Shown here in pieces: positions 52,238-61,809 of a stretch of 64,000 bases of DNA; the stretch's first letter is position 1; every line of letters begins with the position of its first letter. The position numbers and the translations under genes were made by a program. Source of the stretch: Brenneria corticis (lineage in GTDB: Bacteria > Pseudomonadota > Gammaproteobacteria > Enterobacterales > Enterobacteriaceae); the NCBI RefSeq assembly GCF_003115855.1, contig NZ_KZ819073.1:124001-188000 (forward strand). The letters run 5' to 3'. The notes under the pieces are model-generated. The model did not search any database and was not told the DNA's origin. It saw nothing but the letters and a program-made list of their open reading frames with translations.

Positions 52238-53542
52238 CTAAGCCATTTTCCGGCGCGGCCAGAAGCTGTACAGCAGCAGCGCAATGGCGAATGTCGCCGG
52301 CGCGGAAAACGATTGCAGCGCGGCGCCGCCATGCATCAGCACGATGCCCGCGGCTACGCTTAAAAACCAGGCGCTGAGCCCGCGCGGGCTGAAGGTCTGT
52401 TCGGTATGCTGCTGCGGCGTCCGGCCGGCGAAAAAAATATGCCCCAGCGCCACGCCGACCCATGCCACCACAAATACGCCCTGATAGGCCAGCGCCTGGA
52501 GGATGTAGGCGAAAATATCCGCCAGCATCAGCAGATACACTACCGCGCCGACGATGCACGCCCAGACGATCTTGCGAGCGCGGATGCGCAGCAAACGGTC
52601 GAAAAACACCTGCATATTCACCGTCGCCAGATAATAATTGGCGGTGTTGATGCGCGTCTGGGTGATCCAGACAAACAGCAATCCCCATAGTCCCAGCAGG
52701 TTCAGGATCGCCACCACGACCGCGACTTCGCTCACCTCGCCCTGCGGCTCGAAGCTGCTGACCAGATAAATACCGGCCACGCCGTTCAGCAGGAAGGTGA
52801 TCAGATAGAAGGGCATGCCGAAGTTGAATTGCGCATGATAATTGATGTCTTGCTGTTTACCGAAGCGGGCATAGTCGAAGGTATACATCATCAGGATCCA
52901 TACCCCCATATAGTAGGTGAAACAGTTCCACCAGCCGTAAGTCGGCGGCGACTCCGGTCCGAAATCCAGCCATTGCGGCTGATAGCCGTAATGGCTAATC
53001 GCCACCAGCACGGTGAGCAGCAGGCCCGCCAGATAAAATGGGAGCAACACGCCGTTAAACTTGTCCAGCCAGTGCTGTACGCTGCCGAAAATCAGCGGCA
53101 CGCTGTATAACACCACGATCAGCGCCGCCCAGTAATAGGCTAGCTGGGGGAAGAGGTGATGGATGGCATAGGCGATGACCGCCCCTTCAAACACCGCGTA
53201 ATAGATGGCGGTGGAGAAGAAAATCAGCGTGGCCAGCGCCGAACCGAGACGTCCGAACAGCAGATTGGAAAACAGCGCCACCGATAAACCGCTGCGAATG
53301 GCGAAACGGCTAATCGCCCCGTTTACCAGCCCGTAGCTGATTATCGACAGGATCATGCCGATAATGGCGTTTTTAGCGCCATAGCTCAACGCCAGCGACG
53401 CCCCGACCACGATATAGAAAATGGCGCTGCAAACGGCCCACCAGGCCATCGTCAGGGAAAATTTCCCCATCCGCTCCGCGTCGCTGACCGCTTCGGCGGC
53501 CGTGACATTCCGCGAACCTTCAATTTGAGATAAATCAGCCAT
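52238..53542 (-). CDS. NCS1-family (cytosine/purine/hydantoin-type) permease
   Basis: Inner-membrane transporter of 434 residues with about 12 hydrophobic helices, of the nucleobase:cation symporter-1 family (WWAVCSAIFYIVVGASLALSYGAKNAIIGMILSIISYGLVNG near the N-terminus; MMYTFDYARFG in the middle). Family members carry cytosine, hydantoins, allantoin, uracil and similar cyclic amides. It is the last gene of the pxp-acc operon, 126 bases after pxpC, so its cargo is presumably the substrate of that pathway. Exact substrate unknown. Confidence 0.82.
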   Translation of the reverse strand: MADLSQIEGSRNVTAAEAVSDAERMGKFSLTMAWWAVCSAIFYIVVGASLALSYGAKNAIIGMILSIISYGLVNGAISRFAIRSGLSVALFSNLLFGRLGSALATLIFFSTAIYYAVFEGAVIAYAIHHLFPQLAYYWAALIVVLYSVPLIFGSVQHWLDKFNGVLLPFYLAGLLLTVLVAISHYGYQPQWLDFGPESPPTYGWWNCFTYYMGVWILMMYTFDYARFGKQQDINYHAQFNFGMPFYLITFLLNGVAGIYLVSSFEPQGEVSEVAVVVAILNLLGLWGLLFVWITQTRINTANYYLATVNMQVFFDRLLRIRARKIVWACIVGAVVYLLMLADIFAYILQALAYQGVFVVAWVGVALGHIFFAGRTPQQHTEQTFSPRGLSAWFLSVAAGIVLMHGGAALQSFSAPATFAIALLLYSFWPRRKMA

Positions 53543-53668
53543 CGTAAACCTCCGGAAAGCAGGCGATGCCTTGCCGGACGGCAGAGGCGGCCTGATTGCG
53601 ATCGTCGATATCCAGGGCGAGCACCCCGTCGTTCCGGCATAGCCAAGAGACGCCCGGCCCGTGTGGGT

Positions 53669-54646
53669 TTAGTTCACCAACACATGCTCCAGCCGCGCCA
53701 GGCGCTGACGATAGCGCCGTCGCGCCTCCAGGGCGTCTTCCAGCGAGATCGGCTCGAAACGTACGCGATAATTGGGCTGTAGCTGGCCGACAAGATCCAA
53801 ATCGGCGGCGATCACCGTTCCCAGCGTCATATAACCGCCGCCGGAAACCGCATCGCGCAGCAGGACAATCGGCTCCAGTCCGCCGGGCACCTGCACCGAG
53901 CCAATCGGATAGCAGGCATCGACGATGTTGGATGGGTCCGATCCCGCGCCAAACGGCGGGGTCCGCGGCTGGAAGACCAGCGGACTTCCGCCTTTCAGCC
54001 GATAGCCGATACGGTCCGTTTCGGTCCCCACCGACCAGTCATCGGCAAAAAACTGCGTCACCGCTTGTGCCGTGAGGCGATGGATATACAGGCCGGGCAC
54101 CATACGCAGCGAGACCTCCTTGCCGAGCGCCGGCAGATAATCCGCGGGAACGGCGGTTCCCGCTTTGGCTTTGCCGCCGGGCTTCCCGACGGGAAGCTCG
54201 TCGTTCGCCGTCAGGCGGCGTCCCTGATGCCCGCCCAGCGCGCCCAGGGTGTAAGTCGAACGGCTTCCCAGCGCCAGGGGCACCTCGATACCGCCGGCGA
54301 CGGCCAGATAGCTGCGGCAACCCGCGGCGGCGTAGCCGAAGCGCAGTATCTGTCCCGCCTTGACGCTAAAGGCGGTATGCATGGGCATCTCCGCGCCGTC
54401 CAACTGCGGTTGCATGCTCGCCCCGCACAGGGCCACCACTCCCGCGTCGCTAAACTCCAGCTCCGGCCCCAGCAGCGTGATTTCCAGCACCGCGGCGGAT
54501 GCCGGATTTCCCACCAGCAGATTCGCCATACGCAGCGAATACTGGTCGAGCCCGCCGGAAGGCGGAATACCGAGATGGTAATAGCCTTCGCGTCCCGTAT
54601 CCTGCACGGAGGTCGCCAGCCCGGGTTTGAGAACCTTAATCTGCAT
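53669..54646 (-). CDS. pxpC: Biotin-dependent carboxyltransferase-family subunit PxpC (KipA-like)
   Basis: Protein of 325 residues of the urea-carboxylase/allophanate-hydrolase subunit 2 family. MQIKVLKPGLATSVQDTGREGYYHLGIPPSGGLDQYSLRMANLLVGNP is the family start. In E. coli PxpC acts with PxpB and PxpA to hydrolyse 5-oxoproline with ATP. Its start overlaps the end of pxpB by 11 bases, indicating coupling. Here a biotin carboxylase and carrier are in the same operon, so it may act as a true carboxyltransferase. Confidence 0.85.
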   Translation of the reverse strand: MQIKVLKPGLATSVQDTGREGYYHLGIPPSGGLDQYSLRMANLLVGNPASAAVLEITLLGPELEFSDAGVVALCGASMQPQLDGAEMPMHTAFSVKAGQILRFGYAAAGCRSYLAVAGGIEVPLALGSRSTYTLGALGGHQGRRLTANDELPVGKPGGKAKAGTAVPADYLPALGKEVSLRMVPGLYIHRLTAQAVTQFFADDWSVGTETDRIGYRLKGGSPLVFQPRTPPFGAGSDPSNIVDACYPIGSVQVPGGLEPIVLLRDAVSGGGYMTLGTVIAADLDLVGQLQPNYRVRFEPISLEDALEARRRYRQRLARLEHVLVN

Positions 54647-55517
54647 ACAGCACCTCCTGGAGATATTTTTTATAGCCGGCGGGGTCGGCGGCGAATTTAT
54701 CCGCTTCGAACGTCACGGGCCGGATGCGCAGGCCGAAGGTTTCGGCCTCGACCGCCTGTATCGCCTCGTCATAGCGCTGTCGGTCGATGGGTTTGAACTG
54801 CACGATGTCCCCGGCGCGGAAAAACACCAGCGATTCGCGCAAATAGTCCAGCTTCTGCTGCGGGTCATAAATGGGGGCGGGGGTGACGCCGAATAACTGA
54901 TAGCCGCCGGCGCCGCGCACCGAATAAATACAGCCGAAGCAGCCGCCGTGCCCCAGCGACAGGCGCGGCGTATCGGTGCGCGGGCGCAGATATTTGGGCA
55001 CCTGAAGCTGCTTTTCCCGTTCGACCATCTGAAACATAAACGGCAGACCGGCGACGAACCCGACCATCGACACAAACCACGGCGTTGCGCTGTGGGCCTC
55101 GATAAACCCGGCGATATCCTGATAACCATTGATGCTGGCGGCGTACTCCAGATCGGTGGCGTCGGGATCCTGATGGCGATCGCGAAAGCGCATCAGCGTG
55201 TCATGCGTCCAGGGATCGTTGTACAGCACCGGAATTTCAATAATGCGCGTTTCGAGCCGGTTAACCGTTTGCGCCTGATTTTCCTCCTGCTGCACCGCCT
55301 CCAGCAGCGCCTGCGGCGCAACCACATCCGGATTGAAACGGATCTGAAAAGAGGCGTTAGCCAGGCAAATATCCAGGATGCCGGGGATCGCCCGCCGCTC
55401 GATGGCGCGGGTAATCGCCAGCCCGCGAAAAAACGCGGACAGCGACATGGCCTGATCAATTTCGGCGAAAAGATGCTCGTCGCCGCCAAAGCTGTAACGA
55501 ATTGCGCTGTTTTCCAT
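54636..55517 (-). CDS. pxpB: PxpB/KipI-like subunit (allophanate hydrolase subunit 1 family)
   Basis: Protein of 293 residues starting MENSAIRYSFGGDEHLFAEIDQ. The family core VGFVAGLPFMFQM, PRLSLGHGGCFGCIYSVRGAGGYQLFGVTPAPIYDP and FRAGDIVQFKPID is clear. It is longer at both ends than E. coli PxpB (218), with a C-terminal extension of about 50 residues (YDEAIQAVEAETFGLRIRPV ...). It follows the biotin carboxylase gene with a 1-base gap. Confidence 0.85.
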   Translation of the reverse strand: MENSAIRYSFGGDEHLFAEIDQAMSLSAFFRGLAITRAIERRAIPGILDICLANASFQIRFNPDVVAPQALLEAVQQEENQAQTVNRLETRIIEIPVLYNDPWTHDTLMRFRDRHQDPDATDLEYAASINGYQDIAGFIEAHSATPWFVSMVGFVAGLPFMFQMVEREKQLQVPKYLRPRTDTPRLSLGHGGCFGCIYSVRGAGGYQLFGVTPAPIYDPQQKLDYLRESLVFFRAGDIVQFKPIDRQRYDEAIQAVEAETFGLRIRPVTFEADKFAADPAGYKKYLQEVLYAD

Positions 55518-55518
55518 C

Positions 55519-56907
55519 TCAGGCCTCCCGGGAAAGCGGCGTCTTGGCCGGCGCGCGCTCCGTTAACCACGCCTCAAGCGCGTTGGTGTCGAACCGTCCG
55601 GCCTGCAGGCGCGGATCGGCTATCAGCCACTGATGCAGAGACTGGGTGGTGGCGATCCCCGTCAGGCGCAGCTGGCGTAGCGCCAGATCCGCGCGCGCCA
55701 GCATTTGCCGGCGATCGCCGCCGTGAATCACCAGTTTCGCCAGCAGGGAATCGTAGTAGGGCGGGATGCGGTAACCGCTGAACAGGTGGCTGTCGATACG
55801 GACCCCATCCCCTTGCGGCCAGACCAGCTTTTCCACCACGCCGGGGCAGGGGAAAAAATTACGCTCAGGATCCTCGGCGTTGATGCGCATCTCGCAGGCG
55901 TTGCCGCTGAGAGTAATATCCTGCTGCCGCAGGCTGAGTTTTTCGCCCTGCGCGATGCGCAGCATCCATTGCACTAGGTCGATTCCGGTGACCATCTCGG
56001 TCACCGGGTGTTCCACCTGAATACGGGTGTTCATTTCAATGAAATAGAATTCACCGCTCTCCTCATCAAACAGGTATTCCAGCGTTCCCGCCCCGCGATA
56101 CCCCAGTTGCCGCGCCAGTTGCAGGGCGCTATGGCAAATGGCCTGGCGCTGAGCGGGGGAGAGCGCCGGCGAGGGCGCCTCTTCAAATATTTTCTGGCGC
56201 CGTCGCTGTAATGAGCATTCCCGCTCATACAGATGCACAACCCGTTCTCCGTCGCCGAGTATCTGTACCTCAATATGCCGCGCATGCTGAATAAAACGTT
56301 CCAGATAGACGTCGCCGCAGCCAAAGGCGGCGTTGGACTCGCTGCGGGCGATGGGGAAATCACGCGCCAGCTCCGCCGCATCGGCGGCAATACGGATGCC
56401 CCGACCGCCGCCGCCGGCCGCCGCTTTAATCAGCAGCGGATAACCGATCTCTTGCGCGCAGCGCAGCGCTTCATCGATGTCGCTCAGCGCGGCGGCGGAA
56501 CCGGGCACCACCGGAACGCCGGCCGCCTGCGCGGTGCGCCGGGCGACGGCTTTGTCTCCCATCATGCGGATGGTGTGCGGCGCGGGGCCGACGAACAGCA
56601 GCCCGGCCTGTTCAACCGCCCGGGCGAAGTCGGCGTTTTCCGACAGAAAGCCATATCCCGGATGAATGGCGTTGGCGCCGTAGCGGCGGGCGCCCTCAAG
56701 CAGCGCGTCGCTATTCAAATAGCTTTGATCGGCGCGGGCCGGACCGAGAATGCAGACTTCATCGGCCAGGCGGGCGGGCAGAGAATCCGCGTCCGCTTCG
56801 CTGCATGCCGCCACGGTAGGGATCCCCAGGCTTTTAGCCGCGTGGATAATACGTACCGCTATTTCACCACGATTGGCGATAAGTAATTTGGTTATCGGTT
56901 TTTTCAT
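55519..56907 (-). CDS. Biotin carboxylase subunit, AccC paralogue
   Basis: ATP-grasp biotin carboxylase of 462 residues (housekeeping AccC is 449). LLIANRGEIAVRIIHAAKSLGI at the N-terminus, AAAGGGGRGIR ATP loop near 160, YFIEMNTRIQVEHPVTEMVTGIDLVQWMLRIAQGE near 280-320 with the conserved catalytic Glu/Arg. It carboxylates the biotin of a carrier, here most likely the small protein encoded 32 bases upstream. Because it is embedded with pxp genes and not next to accB of fatty-acid synthesis, I infer a dedicated role in this operon. Confidence 0.88.
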   Translation of the reverse strand: MKKPITKLLIANRGEIAVRIIHAAKSLGIPTVAACSEADADSLPARLADEVCILGPARADQSYLNSDALLEGARRYGANAIHPGYGFLSENADFARAVEQAGLLFVGPAPHTIRMMGDKAVARRTAQAAGVPVVPGSAAALSDIDEALRCAQEIGYPLLIKAAAGGGGRGIRIAADAAELARDFPIARSESNAAFGCGDVYLERFIQHARHIEVQILGDGERVVHLYERECSLQRRRQKIFEEAPSPALSPAQRQAICHSALQLARQLGYRGAGTLEYLFDEESGEFYFIEMNTRIQVEHPVTEMVTGIDLVQWMLRIAQGEKLSLRQQDITLSGNACEMRINAEDPERNFFPCPGVVEKLVWPQGDGVRIDSHLFSGYRIPPYYDSLLAKLVIHGGDRRQMLARADLALRQLRLTGIATTQSLHQWLIADPRLQAGRFDTNALEAWLTERAPAKTPLSREA

Positions 56908-56939
56908 CTCCCCTCCGCAGAAAAACGTTATTATGGTAT

Positions 56940-57188
56940 TTATGTATTCGTTTTTATGATGGCTATTACCTGCCCTGGTTCGACCGCCTCGCCGTTGCCG
57001 ACGTTAAACGAAATTAATTGCCCTGCCTGCTCTGCATACACTTCACTGAATTGCTTCATGACCTCAATTAATCCAATGACGGTATTTTCAGTAACAATAT
57101 CTTTTTCCTGGATAAAAACGGCTGCATCCGGCGCGGGCTGCCGATAAAAAATACCGGGTAAAGGGGAACGCACCTCATATTCGTTCAT
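56940..57188 (-). CDS. Biotin carboxyl carrier protein, minimal
   Basis: Carrier of only 82 residues, essentially the biotinyl domain alone: SPLPGIFYRQPAPDAAVFIQ, then IEVMKQFSEV with the biotinylated Lys of the (A/V)MK motif, and GNGEAVEPGQVIAII. Housekeeping AccB is about 155 residues, so this is a short dedicated carrier. It lies between pxpA (20 bases upstream) and the biotin carboxylase. Confidence 0.88.
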   Translation of the reverse strand: MNEYEVRSPLPGIFYRQPAPDAAVFIQEKDIVTENTVIGLIEVMKQFSEVYAEQAGQLISFNVGNGEAVEPGQVIAIIKTNT

Positions 57189-57208
57189 CTCAAACTCTCC
57201 TTATATTA

Positions 57209-57994
57209 TTAAGATGTGGGATAAGAAATTATTCTGGCTGGCGGTTTAACGTTAATACCGGCGTCATCAAGCCGTTCGCGCGTGCTCTTGATTAATGCCT
57301 GCGCCCCTGGGGTATCGCTGTGAATACAGACTGAATCAAACGCCACGGGAATATCGTCGCCTTCCACGGTACGCACTTTCCCTTCCCGGCAGGCGCGTAA
57401 TACTTTCTGCGCCACCTGCTCGGGGTCGAGCGGATTGACCCGGCGGACAAAGACGATCGATCCGCTGCGGTCATACTCTCTGTCGCCATAAAACTCACAA
57501 ATAACAGGATGTTGTAGGCTTATTGCCTCCTGCCACAGCGCGGAGCCGTGCAGGCAGTACAGCAATAAATCGGGGGACAGCGCATGCAGCGTGGCCGCAA
57601 AGAGCCGCGCGGCGGCCCGATCCCGCGCCAGGTGCATATACAGCGCGCCGTGCGGTTTTATATGCTGTAGCGGCACCTGGTGCAGGCCGGCGAATTCGCG
57701 CAACGCACCTAGTTGATAAATAATGTCATTAGTCAACTCCTGCGGCGTAATATTAATATGCCGTCGCCCGAAACCCACCAGATCACGAAATCCGGGATGG
57801 ACGCCAATCGCTACGCCATGATATTTCGCCGATTCAATTGTCTGGCTTATGGTATTGGGATCGCCGGCGTGAAAACCGGCGGCAATATTGGCGGAGCTTA
57901 TATAAGGCATAATTTCTTTATCGACATTATCGCCTATTACCCAGGGGCCGAAATTCTCGCCCATATCGGAATTCAGATCGATTTCATGTTTCAT
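57209..57994 (-). CDS. pxpA: LamB/YcsF-family 5-oxoprolinase subunit PxpA
   Basis: Protein of 261 residues: IDLNSDMGENFGPW, SSANIAAGFHAGDPNTI, GVHPGFRDLVGFGRRHI and HIKPHGALYMHL are diagnostic of the LamB/YcsF family (E. coli PxpA 244). With PxpB and PxpC it forms the ATP-dependent 5-oxoprolinase; family members elsewhere are tied to lactam degradation. First gene of the operon, divergent from the LysR gene. Confidence 0.9.
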   Translation of the reverse strand: MKHEIDLNSDMGENFGPWVIGDNVDKEIMPYISSANIAAGFHAGDPNTISQTIESAKYHGVAIGVHPGFRDLVGFGRRHINITPQELTNDIIYQLGALREFAGLHQVPLQHIKPHGALYMHLARDRAAARLFAATLHALSPDLLLYCLHGSALWQEAISLQHPVICEFYGDREYDRSGSIVFVRRVNPLDPEQVAQKVLRACREGKVRTVEGDDIPVAFDSVCIHSDTPGAQALIKSTRERLDDAGINVKPPARIISYPTS

Positions 57995-58121
57995 AACTAT
58001 TTCTTATTTGTGATGGCTTTGTTTAAAAATAATATAGAGTGAATTTTTTCCATTCGGAAAGACGTATTTTCAGATGGATGAATATCTGAAAAACAGAACG
58101 CCTCAACAATAAGGGAAAGAT

Positions 58122-59036
58122 ATGATCACACTGCGTCAGGTTCGGTATTTCGTGGCGACCGCCGAGATGGGGCAAATATCCCAGGCGGCCATTCATTTGA
58201 ATATTTCACAGTCGGCGGTGACCGCGGCGATCCAGGAACTGGAAAATATGCTGGGGAAACCGCTGTTTCTGCGCTCGGTCCAGGGTATGACGCTGACCGA
58301 AAACGGCAGCTACTTTCTTAATCATGCCTATTCCATCCTGCGCAGCGTCGATGACGCGATGATGGTGCCGCTCACGGATAATCGCACCAAAGGGGCGCTG
58401 AATATGGCGGCCAGCTACACGGTAATGGGGTACTTTTTGCCGTTTCATCTGCAGCGCCTGGCCTACGGCTTTCCGCATATCACCATCAATCTGAATGAGC
58501 GGGAACGCAGCGACATCGAGCAGGGGCTGATCGACCGCTCCTTTGATATCTCGCTGGTGTTGACCGCCAATCTCACCCACCCGGAAATCACCGCGGAAAA
58601 GTTGTTTAACTCCGAGCGGCGTCTATGGTTGCCCAGCCGCCACCCGCTGTGCGAAAAACCGCAAGTGAGTCTGGCCGATGTGGCGCAAGAGCCCTTTATC
58701 ATGCTGACGGTGGATGAGGCGGATCACAGCGCCATGCGCTACTGGGAGCTGAGCGGATATCGTCCGCGCATTATGCTGCGCACCAGCTCGGTGGAAGCGG
58801 TGCGCAGCATGGTGGCGAATGGGCTGGGCGTGGCGATTTTATCCGATCTGGTTTACCGGCCGTGGTCGCTGGAAGGGCGGCGTATCGAAACCCGTTCCCT
58901 GAAAGATATCGTGCATCCGATGAGCGTCGGGCTGGCCTGGCATCGCGACGCCGTATTCACCCCGCCGATGCAGGCTATTCGCGAATATTTCCGCAACGCC
59001 TTTCTGACGCCGCAGCTTAACGTGTCACGGCGCTGA
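58122..59036 (+). CDS. LysR-family transcription regulator of the pxp-acc operon
   Basis: Regulator of 304 residues with N-terminal helix-turn-helix (ITLRQVRYFVATAEMGQISQAAIHLNISQSAVTAAIQELENMLGKPLFLRS) and a periplasmic-binding-like effector domain. Divergent from pxpA across 127 bases, the usual LysR arrangement for control of the neighbouring operon by its substrate. RBS AAGGGAAAG. Confidence 0.9.
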   Translation: MITLRQVRYFVATAEMGQISQAAIHLNISQSAVTAAIQELENMLGKPLFLRSVQGMTLTENGSYFLNHAYSILRSVDDAMMVPLTDNRTKGALNMAASYTVMGYFLPFHLQRLAYGFPHITINLNERERSDIEQGLIDRSFDISLVLTANLTHPEITAEKLFNSERRLWLPSRHPLCEKPQVSLADVAQEPFIMLTVDEADHSAMRYWELSGYRPRIMLRTSSVEAVRSMVANGLGVAILSDLVYRPWSLEGRRIETRSLKDIVHPMSVGLAWHRDAVFTPPMQAIREYFRNAFLTPQLNVSRR

Positions 59037-59284
59037 GCGCCCGGCGTTTTTTTCTCCAACCGCTCACCGGGCGATTCCAACCGCTTAGTTCGCTATTTTA
59101 CCGGCTGGTGAAATCCTCCCCTCGCACGCGCGTGCGATAACGTAATGTGCTGCAACCTGACCATTTCCATTTATCCGAATGTACCGCGCGACGGCGGAAT
59201 CTGACGATCGACGCCAGCGCGCTATTTTTTAATAAACATCAAAATCAAACGATTACGACTTTTAATTTTAATGAAGGATGTCTT

Positions 59285-61438
59285 ATGAAGAGCAGTACCT
59301 TTCTTAAACACATCCCCTGGGTGATCCTCGGGATCATCGGGGCGGCTTGTCTGGGCGTGGTTGCGCTACGCCGCGGCGAGCATGTCAGTGCGTTATGGAT
59401 TATCGTCGCTTCCGTCGCCGTTTATCTGGTGGCCTACCGCTACTACAGCCTGTATATCGCCGAGAAAGTGATGCGGCTGGACCCCACCAGGGCGACGCCG
59501 GCGGTGGTGAATAACGACGGTCTCAACTACGTTCCGACCAACCGCAACGTGCTGTTCGGGCACCACTTCGCGGCCATCGCCGGCGCGGGTCCGTTGGTCG
59601 GCCCGGTTCTGGCGGCGCAGGTCGGCTATCTGCCGGGCACGCTGTGGCTGCTGGGCGGCGTAGTGCTGGCCGGCGCGGTGCAGGACTTTATGGTGCTGTT
59701 CCTGTCTACCCGTCGCAACGGCGCGTCGCTGGGGGAAATGGTCAAGAAAGAGCTGGGGCCGGTGCCGGGCACCATCGCCCTGTTCGGCTGTTTCCTGATC
59801 ATGATTATTATTCTGGCCGTTCTGGCGCTGATTGTGGTGAAAGCCCTGGCGGAAAGCCCGTGGGGCGTGTTTACCGTGTGCTCCACGGTGCCGATCGCGC
59901 TGTTTATGGGCATCTATATGCGCTATATCCGCCCCGGCCGCGTGGGCGAGGTATCGGTAATCGGTATCGTGCTGCTGGTGCTGTCCATCTGGTTTGGCGG
60001 CGTTGTGGCCCATGACCCGTACTGGGGACCGGCGCTGACCTTTAAAGACACCACCATTACCTTTACGCTGATTGGCTATGCGTTTATTTCCGCGCTGCTG
60101 CCGGTATGGCTGATCCTGGCGCCGCGCGACTATCTGGCGACCTTCCTGAAAATCGGGGTGATTGTCGGTCTGGCCATCGGTATCGTGATCCTTAATCCGG
60201 ATCTGAAAATGCCGGCGGTGACGCAGTTTATCGACGGCACCGGCCCGGTATGGAAGGGCACGCTGTTCCCGTTCCTGTTTATCACCATTGCCTGCGGCGC
60301 GGTTTCCGGCTTCCACGCGCTGATCGCTTCCGGCACCACGCCGAAGCTGCTGGCTAACGAAAACGACGCCCGTTTCATCGGCTACGGCGCGATGCTGATG
60401 GAGTCCTTCGTGGCGGTCATGGCGCTGGTGGCGGCCTCCATCATCGAACCGGGTCTGTACTTCGCGATGAACACCCCGCCGGCGGCGCTGGGCATTACCA
60501 TGCCGGACCTGCACCGTCTGGGCACGGCGGATGCGCCGATGATCCTGGCGCAGCTGCAGGATGTCTCCGCGCACGCCGCGGCGGCGGTCAGCTCCTGGGG
60601 CTTCGTGATTTCTCCCGAGCAGATCCTGCAAACGGCGAAAGATATCGGCGAGCCTTCCGTTCTCAACCGTGCCGGCGGCGCGCCGACGCTGGCGGTGGGT
60701 ATTGCGCACGTGTTCCACCAGATCATTCCGGGCGCCGACATGGGCTTCTGGTATCACTTCGGCATTCTGTTTGAGGCGCTGTTCATTCTGACCGCGCTGG
60801 ATGCGGGCACCCGCGCCGGGCGCTTTATGCTGCAGGATCTGCTGGGCAACTTCGTGCCGTTCCTGAAGAAAACCGACTCGCTGATCGCCGGCATTATCGG
60901 CACCGCCGGTTGCGTCGGGCTGTGGGGCTACCTGCTGTATCAGGGCGTGGTGGATCCGCTGGGCGGCGTGAAGAGCCTGTGGCCGCTGTTCGGCATCTCC
61001 AACCAGATGCTGGCCGCCGTGGCGCTGGTGCTGGGCACTGTTATCCTGATCAAGATGAAACGCGCGCAGTACGTTTGGGTGACGCTGGTGCCGGCCGTCT
61101 GGCTGCTGATCTGCACCACCTGGGCGCTGGGTCTGAAACTGTTCAGCGACAACCCGCAGTTGGAAGGCTTCTTCTATATGGCCAACATGTTTAAAGGCAA
61201 GATTGCCGAAGGCGGCGCCGACCTGAGCGCGCAGCAGATTGCCAACATGAACCATATCGTGACCAACAACTACACCAACGCCGGTCTGAGCATCCTGTTC
61301 CTGATCGTGGTCTACAGCATCATCGCGTACGGTTTCAAAGCGGGGCTGGCTGCTCGCAAGAACCCCGAACGCACCGACCAGGAAACGCCTTATGTTCCGG
61401 TTCCGGAAGGCGGCGTGAAGCTCTCTTCCGGCCACTAA
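59285..61438 (+). CDS. btsT: Pyruvate/H+ symporter BtsT (CstA family)
   Basis: Inner-membrane transporter of 717 residues (E. coli BtsT/YjiY 716), nearly identical along its length: LKHIPWVILGIIGA at the start, NYVPTNRNVLFGHHFAAIAGAGPLVGPVLAAQ, and TPYVPVPEGGVKLSS at the C-terminus. It imports pyruvate, in E. coli under the BtsSR two-component system. ATG at 59285 follows GAAGGATGTCTT; the open frame upstream is not conserved. In E. coli the gene lies far away (near 98 min). Confidence 0.96.
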   Translation: MKSSTFLKHIPWVILGIIGAACLGVVALRRGEHVSALWIIVASVAVYLVAYRYYSLYIAEKVMRLDPTRATPAVVNNDGLNYVPTNRNVLFGHHFAAIAGAGPLVGPVLAAQVGYLPGTLWLLGGVVLAGAVQDFMVLFLSTRRNGASLGEMVKKELGPVPGTIALFGCFLIMIIILAVLALIVVKALAESPWGVFTVCSTVPIALFMGIYMRYIRPGRVGEVSVIGIVLLVLSIWFGGVVAHDPYWGPALTFKDTTITFTLIGYAFISALLPVWLILAPRDYLATFLKIGVIVGLAIGIVILNPDLKMPAVTQFIDGTGPVWKGTLFPFLFITIACGAVSGFHALIASGTTPKLLANENDARFIGYGAMLMESFVAVMALVAASIIEPGLYFAMNTPPAALGITMPDLHRLGTADAPMILAQLQDVSAHAAAAVSSWGFVISPEQILQTAKDIGEPSVLNRAGGAPTLAVGIAHVFHQIIPGADMGFWYHFGILFEALFILTALDAGTRAGRFMLQDLLGNFVPFLKKTDSLIAGIIGTAGCVGLWGYLLYQGVVDPLGGVKSLWPLFGISNQMLAAVALVLGTVILIKMKRAQYVWVTLVPAVWLLICTTWALGLKLFSDNPQLEGFFYMANMFKGKIAEGGADLSAQQIANMNHIVTNNYTNAGLSILFLIVVYSIIAYGFKAGLAARKNPERTDQETPYVPVPEGGVKLSSGH

Positions 61439-61507
61439 GCCGGCGTTATCGCCCGTCGGATTTCGCGAGGTCGCCGACACGACCGAGTAATGAAAGATGA
61501 CGGGTAT

Positions 61508-61550
61508 AAATACCCCGTATAATATATAAATGTTATGCGGGGTATTTTTT
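61508..61550 (+). terminator. Strong hairpin with T-run between btsT and yjiX
   Basis: AAATACCCCG (61508-61517) pairs with CGGGGTATTT (61538-61547); weaker pairs extend the stem inward to about 15 bp. Six T follow the base of the stem. It separates btsT from yjiX and should limit read-through. Confidence 0.8.
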
Positions 61551-61589
61551 ATAAAGCGGCCGTCGCAGGCGATGGCCCGGAGGTAATTT

Positions 61590-61793
61590 ATGTTCGGTAA
61601 TCTGGGAAAGGCGGGCAAATATTTAGGCCAGGCGGCGCGTATGCTGGTGGGTATGCCGGACTACGATACCTATGTCACGCATATGCAGACCAATCATCCG
61701 GATAAGCCGATGATGACTTACGAAGAATTTTTCCGCGAGCGCCAGCAGGCGCGCTACGGCGGAGATGGCAAAGGCGGGATGCGCTGCTGTTAA
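61590..61793 (+). CDS. yjiX: YjiX/YbdD family small protein
   Basis: Protein of 67 residues (MFGNLGKAGKYLGQAARMLVGMPDYD ... GDGKGGMRCC), nearly identical to E. coli YjiX. Family members follow CstA-type transporters; the C-terminal CC is conserved. Function unknown, possibly a transporter accessory. Starts behind GGAGGTAATTT, which makes efficient translation likely. Confidence 0.94.
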   Translation: MFGNLGKAGKYLGQAARMLVGMPDYDTYVTHMQTNHPDKPMMTYEEFFRERQQARYGGDGKGGMRCC

Positions 61794-61809
61794 CCAATCG
61801 GAATCCGTT

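Noticed and set aside
59393..61618. A 741-codon open frame on the minus strand opposite btsT
   Set aside because: It lies entirely antisense to a highly conserved transporter, is rich in Arg/His/Gln as expected from the reverse of GC-rich codons, and has no recognisable domain.
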